Positions 5,141 to 7,897 of a stretch of DNA of 7,897 nucleotides are shown here, one piece after another. Below the pieces are notes generated by a model, which was not told the origin of the DNA, made no database searches, and was given only the letters and a program-made list of their open reading frames with translations. Made by a program: the position numbers and the translations under genes. Every line of letters begins with the position of its first letter. Within the stretch, counting starts at the first letter, position 1. This DNA is from an uncultured bacterium (GTDB lineage: Bacteria > Cyanobacteriota > Vampirovibrionia > Gastranaerophilales > Gastranaerophilaceae): assembly GCA_948888345.1 (NCBI GenBank), contig CAQTPN010000041.1, forward strand, positions 605 to 8,501. The letters run 5' to 3'.

Positions 5141-5281
5141 GAGATTTATGTACAAGTTTATACTAAATTAATCCCAAACAGTCATGCTGAACTCGTTTCA
5201 GCATCTTGCATCAGTAAGACCCTGAAACGAGTTCAGGGTGACGATTGCAGATAGTTTTATATAAACTTGTACATAAATCCC
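5141..5281. mobile_element. MITE-like non-autonomous element (141 bp) with 22-bp terminal inverted repeats
   Basis: The ends at 5141-5162 and 5260-5281 are reverse complements over 22 bp with a single difference at the second base (GA versus GG at the outer end). The shared core is GATTTATGTACAAGTTTATA. The element is bounded by the 8-bp duplication AATATTAT, encodes no protein, and carries a GC-richer core with two hairpins at 5184-5239. Size, terminal repeats, duplication and lack of coding capacity fit a miniature inverted-repeat transposable element mobilised in trans. The parent transposase family cannot be named from this window; 8-bp duplications are made by several IS families. Because it lies between convergent genes, its hairpins may now end transcription from both sides. 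Confidence 0.8.
5184..5239. repeat. Twin hairpins with complementary loops inside the MITE
   Basis: Left hairpin: ATGCTGAA and TTCAGCAT with loop CTCGT (5184-5204). Right hairpin: ACCCTGAA and TTCAGGGT with loop ACGAG (5219-5239). Each has a perfect 8-bp stem and the loops are complementary. The two halves can also pair with each other as one long stem (5181-5201 with 5222-5242, 21 bp with two mismatches). Confidence 0.85.
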
Positions 5282-5285
5282 AATA

Positions 5286-6383
5286 TTATTTATCTTCTTT
5301 TTTATCGTTAACATTTTTTATCTGCGGTGTTTTATTTTTTAATTTGTATACAAAAATAAGGATTTCAGCAACTGCCTTATATAAATCAGGAGGAACTTCA
5401 TGGTTTATTTCAACCATTCTGAAAATAGCACGCGCCACAGGCGGATTTTCAATAACAGGAATGTCATGTTCCTGTGCTATTTCTTTTATTCTTCTTGCAA
5501 ATAATTCCGTACCCTTTGCAAGGAGTTTTGGTGATTCCATAGTTTCTGCATCATATTTTAAGGCACAGGCAATATGTGTCGGGTTTGTTACAACAAAATC
5601 TGATTCAGGAACCATATCCATCATGGATTTTTGCAGCAATTGCTGCCTTTTTTGCCTTAAGGCAGCCTTTACATGAGGGTCGCCCTCAGAGTTTTTATAC
5701 TCATCTTTCACCTCTTTAAAACTCATTTTCTGGTCCTGCATAAATTTCCACTTTGTAACCCCGTAATCCATTGCAGCAATAATTAAAAAGGCAATCCCCG
5801 CTTTAATGATAAAATCTACAATTAATTTACCAAAGGCAATCAGCGTTGCAAACTGGTTATCAATCGCAGCAAGCATCAAAATCTCGGGAAAATGCTCCAT
5901 ATATACAACCCACCCGATAAACCCCAGTATCGCAACCTTGGCAATATTTTTTACAAGCTCAAACAACGTTTTCGGGTTTGCAAGGTTTTTAAAATACTTT
6001 GTAGGATTTAATTTATCAGGCTTTGGTATCAATGGAGTTATTGTAAATAACGGCCCGACCTGAATTAAATCCCCTAAAATCCCCATAAATCCCGCCATAA
6101 GAAGAATAGGGAGAATAATAAGAAGGGTCGGAAGCAGGGTGGATGTCATAATATACATATACCCGATATCATCGAGATGAGCATTTGGAATCTGTTCGTA
6201 AAGTTTCCCGAAAAGTGCCGAAATCTGGCTCCATATAAAAGGCCCGAGCGCATAGATTACAGAAAACATAACAATCAAAGCAATGGCCATTGAAAAATCC
6301 TTGGATTTTACAACCTGCCCTTCTTTTCTTGCCTTTTGAAGCTTCTGATGAGAGGCCTCAAATTGTTTATCTTCATCTCCCAT
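5286..6383 (-). CDS. flhB: Flagellar/type III export gate protein FlhB (switch protein)
   Basis: An inner-membrane component of the flagellar (type III) export apparatus that switches substrate specificity by self-cleavage. A basic N-terminus (KLQKARKEGQVVKSKDF, about 14-30) precedes four hydrophobic segments at about 31-52, 80-108, 145-162 and 185-207. A charged linker follows (about 210-262), then the cytoplasmic domain with the autocleavage motif NPTH at 267-270 in the context SDFVVTNPTHIACALKYD. Length (365 aa) and domain order are normal for the family. Non-flagellar homologues (YscU/SctU) look alike, so FlhB rather than SctU is a probability. The start ATG overlaps the stop of the upstream glycosyltransferase gene (TAATG), with AAGGA 8 nt before it, which suggests translational coupling. 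The stop codon lies inside the target duplication of the MITE. No other flagellar gene is in the window. Confidence 0.93.
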   Translation of the reverse strand: MGDEDKQFEASHQKLQKARKEGQVVKSKDFSMAIALIVMFSVIYALGPFIWSQISALFGKLYEQIPNAHLDDIGYMYIMTSTLLPTLLIILPILLMAGFMGILGDLIQVGPLFTITPLIPKPDKLNPTKYFKNLANPKTLFELVKNIAKVAILGFIGWVVYMEHFPEILMLAAIDNQFATLIAFGKLIVDFIIKAGIAFLIIAAMDYGVTKWKFMQDQKMSFKEVKDEYKNSEGDPHVKAALRQKRQQLLQKSMMDMVPESDFVVTNPTHIACALKYDAETMESPKLLAKGTELFARRIKEIAQEHDIPVIENPPVARAIFRMVEINHEVPPDLYKAVAEILIFVYKLKNKTPQIKNVNDKKEDK

Positions 6384-7360
6384 TAATTATTCCTTATATT
6401 ACTTATCATCCCCTTTATTTTAGAAAGGAGGGGGTGTTTCTTTTGTCTGTTTTCAGGTACATATATACTCTTCACCGGTTTATTTAAAATATCATACTCT
6501 TCCATTTTTTCAACTATATTCATAAAGAAATTATATTTGTTTAAAACTAAATCCTTTGCAACCATTAATTTGTCAAAGTTTTTCCCGTAATAATCCTCTG
6601 CAATTGCCTTTTTAATAACAGAGGCTGCCTTTTTAACATCTAAATCTTCAAGTTTTATCAAAGAACCTTCAGGAAAATATTCAAAAATATTAGGTGCACC
6701 GTAATAAACCGGCATACAGTTGCAAAGGTAGGCATCTGTTATTTTTTCCGAAAAATAATGCTCTTCAGAAGTATTTTCAATTGCAAGTGTATATTTTGAA
6801 GGATTTAAAATCTCATCTTTTGTTTTAATTTCACAAATTCCCCTGCCTTTTATATCAAATTCAAATTCACTGCCTTTAAATCCGTCTTTCAAGGCATATA
6901 AGAATTCAAGCCTTTCTTTGTGACCCGAAAACACTGTCTTGGAGCTTGTTATAGCACAGAGATTTTTTGTTTTTTCGCATTTTAAATTTCTATAATAGTC
7001 ATATCCGTAAAATGCTGCCCAGAATATTGAACTCTGGGTTCTAATAAGGTTACATCCGTCATATTTAGAAGAATTCCAGCTTCCAAAAACCTTATCCGCA
7101 TATTTATAAGATTTTATCCAATGGGAAAAAAGCCCGGTATTAGCAGGCTCATGATGAAAAATCCAGACTTCTCTTGCTCTCATTTTTAATTCGTAAGGCG
7201 AAAAGTTAACAATAACGGCCAAATCCGCCTCATCAACAGCCTCTGTTGTAAATACAACATCTTTAAAAACTGCGCTTGCTCCTCCTTTAAAATTTGGAAC
7301 AAGCCTGAATGTATTTATCCAATCAACAGGATATATAAGCCTTACAAGCTTTTTTGCCAT
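6383..7360 (-). CDS. GT10-family glycosyltransferase (alpha-1,3-fucosyltransferase-like)
   Basis: The C-terminal half carries the GT10 donor-binding signature: YTLAIENTSEEHYFSEK (about 190-206), then DAYLCNCMPVYYGAPNIFEYFP (209-230) and an IKLEDLD segment. This matches the family pattern of LAFENS..DYVTEK followed by G.VPVYYG. An upstream FHHEPANTG segment (about 68-76) fits the acceptor-domain region. GT10 enzymes usually transfer fucose from GDP-fucose to N-acetylglucosamine-type acceptors of surface glycans; the donor and acceptor here are inferred only from the family. The length, 325 aa, is normal for bacterial members; there is no signal peptide, and a basic tail (about 300-325) could favour membrane association. 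It starts 10 nt after apt with AAGG 8 nt before the ATG, and its stop overlaps the flhB start. The link to flhB makes glycosylation of a surface or motility structure possible but unproven. Confidence 0.82.
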   Translation of the reverse strand: MAKKLVRLIYPVDWINTFRLVPNFKGGASAVFKDVVFTTEAVDEADLAVIVNFSPYELKMRAREVWIFHHEPANTGLFSHWIKSYKYADKVFGSWNSSKYDGCNLIRTQSSIFWAAFYGYDYYRNLKCEKTKNLCAITSSKTVFSGHKERLEFLYALKDGFKGSEFEFDIKGRGICEIKTKDEILNPSKYTLAIENTSEEHYFSEKITDAYLCNCMPVYYGAPNIFEYFPEGSLIKLEDLDVKKAASVIKKAIAEDYYGKNFDKLMVAKDLVLNKYNFFMNIVEKMEEYDILNKPVKSIYVPENRQKKHPLLSKIKGMISNIRNN

Positions 7361-7370
7361 TCAAAAAACC

Positions 7371-7886
7371 TTAATATTTTGCCATTGAAACAATTTTAAC
7401 GCCGGATGGAAGTTTTTCTCTGCCTTTTAAATCTTCTAATTCAATAACAAAACCTATCCCTGCAAGCTCACCAACACTTTGGATTAATTTGCTTGCAGCA
7501 GCAGCAGTTCCCCCTGTAGCTAAAAGGTCATCAATCAATAAAACTCTTTTTCCTTTTTCAATGGCATCTTTATGAATTTCAATTTTATCTGTGCCGTATT
7601 CAAGCTCATATTCCATAGAAATCGTTTCAGCGGGCAATTTTCCCGGTTTTCTAATCGGAATAAAACCGCATCCTAAAGAATATGCAACAGGCATGCCGAA
7701 TATAAACCCTCTTGATTCAATCCCTGCAACATAATCAATTTTTTCATCCTTAAATTCATCTGAAATATAATCAATGATTTTTTTCATTGTAACAGGGTCT
7801 TTTACGGCAGTAGTAATATCTCTGAAAATTATCCCTTTTTTTGGAAAATCAGGGATATTTCTTATCATTTTTTTAATATCTTCCAT
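7371..7886 (-). CDS. apt: Adenine phosphoribosyltransferase
   Basis: A cytoplasmic purine-salvage enzyme: adenine + PRPP gives AMP + pyrophosphate. The sequence is complete at 171 aa, the normal size. Signatures: IPDFPKKGIIFRDIT (about 11-25, adenine-binding N-terminus), GIESRGFIFG (55-64), FIPIRKPGKLP (75-85, flexible loop region), and the PRPP-binding motif VLLIDDLLATGGTA (115-128) with both acidic residues. ATG at 7886 is the natural start by family alignment; only 11 bases lie upstream in the window, with a weak AAAAATAGA ribosome site. The glycosyltransferase gene follows after 10 nt and flhB after that, so apt heads, or lies inside, an operon running leftward. Confidence 0.97.
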   Translation of the reverse strand: MEDIKKMIRNIPDFPKKGIIFRDITTAVKDPVTMKKIIDYISDEFKDEKIDYVAGIESRGFIFGMPVAYSLGCGFIPIRKPGKLPAETISMEYELEYGTDKIEIHKDAIEKGKRVLLIDDLLATGGTAAAASKLIQSVGELAGIGFVIELEDLKGREKLPSGVKIVSMAKY

Positions 7887-7897
7887 TCTATTTTTCG

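Larger units (their letters stand above)
5133..5289. repeat. 8-bp target-site duplication flanking the MITE-like element
   Basis: AATATTAT occurs at 5133-5140, directly before the left terminal repeat, and again at 5282-5289, directly after the right one. This is the expected scar of transposon insertion. The right copy contains the flhB stop codon (5286-5288), so the element landed 4 bp beyond the end of that gene and left the protein intact. Confidence 0.8.

Noticed and set aside
5091..5281. CRISPR-like array from the repeated TACAAGT units
   Set aside because: Repeats are too short, spacing is irregular and two are inverted; no spacers of uniform length and no cas genes.
5245..5676. 143-codon plus-strand frame opposite the flhB 3' end
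   Set aside because: It begins inside the MITE, lacks a ribosome site, and mirrors a well-supported flhB coding sequence; an antisense shadow.

Overview
This is a low-GC, tightly packed bacterial window in which almost everything is read on the minus strand. It carries a type III export gatekeeper protein (FlhB family), a FliA-like sigma factor, a divergent GH77 glucanotransferase, an exported metallophosphoesterase and a GT10-type glycosyltransferase. My best guess for the source is a gut-type non-photosynthetic cyanobacterial relative (Vampirovibrionia/Melainabacteria, Gastranaerophilales-like). That is an inference from gene content and composition; other low-GC flagellated lineages are not excluded. 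There is no rRNA, tRNA, CRISPR array or transposase gene.

Layout in transcription order (right to left). (1) 7886-5286: apt (adenine phosphoribosyltransferase), a GT10-like glycosyltransferase and flhB form one operon. The gaps are 10 nt and then a TAATG stop/start overlap. (2) 5285-5070: a convergent spacer holds a 141-bp MITE-like element with 22-bp terminal inverted repeats. It is flanked by an 8-bp direct repeat (AATATTAT), and the right copy of that repeat contains the flhB stop codon. (3) 5069-3729: a small regulatory or accessory island. It has two short XRE-family regulators on opposite strands (4722-5069 plus; 3729-4061 minus), a 73-codon orphan with a strong ribosome binding site (4325-4546 minus), and a plus-strand unit with a perfect TTGACA/TATAAT promoter followed within about 70 nt by a terminator-like hairpin, which is a candidate small RNA. 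Several further inverted repeats lie between the genes. (4) 3668-1: a promoter, then a FliA-like sigma factor with GTG start, malQ and an exported calcineurin-like phosphoesterase that runs off the left edge. The gaps are 39 and 14 nt, so this is probably one operon.

The two operons are ordinary housekeeping, envelope and motility genes. The FliA-like sigma factor and FlhB could belong to the same motility or secretion programme, but no other flagellar gene is visible here. The unusual content is in the middle island: the candidate sRNA, the paired XRE regulators, the apparently leaderless regulator gene, and the MITE with its twin covarying hairpins. No intergenic stretch exceeds 300 bases; the largest (4062-4324) is described through its promoter, hairpins and inverted repeats.
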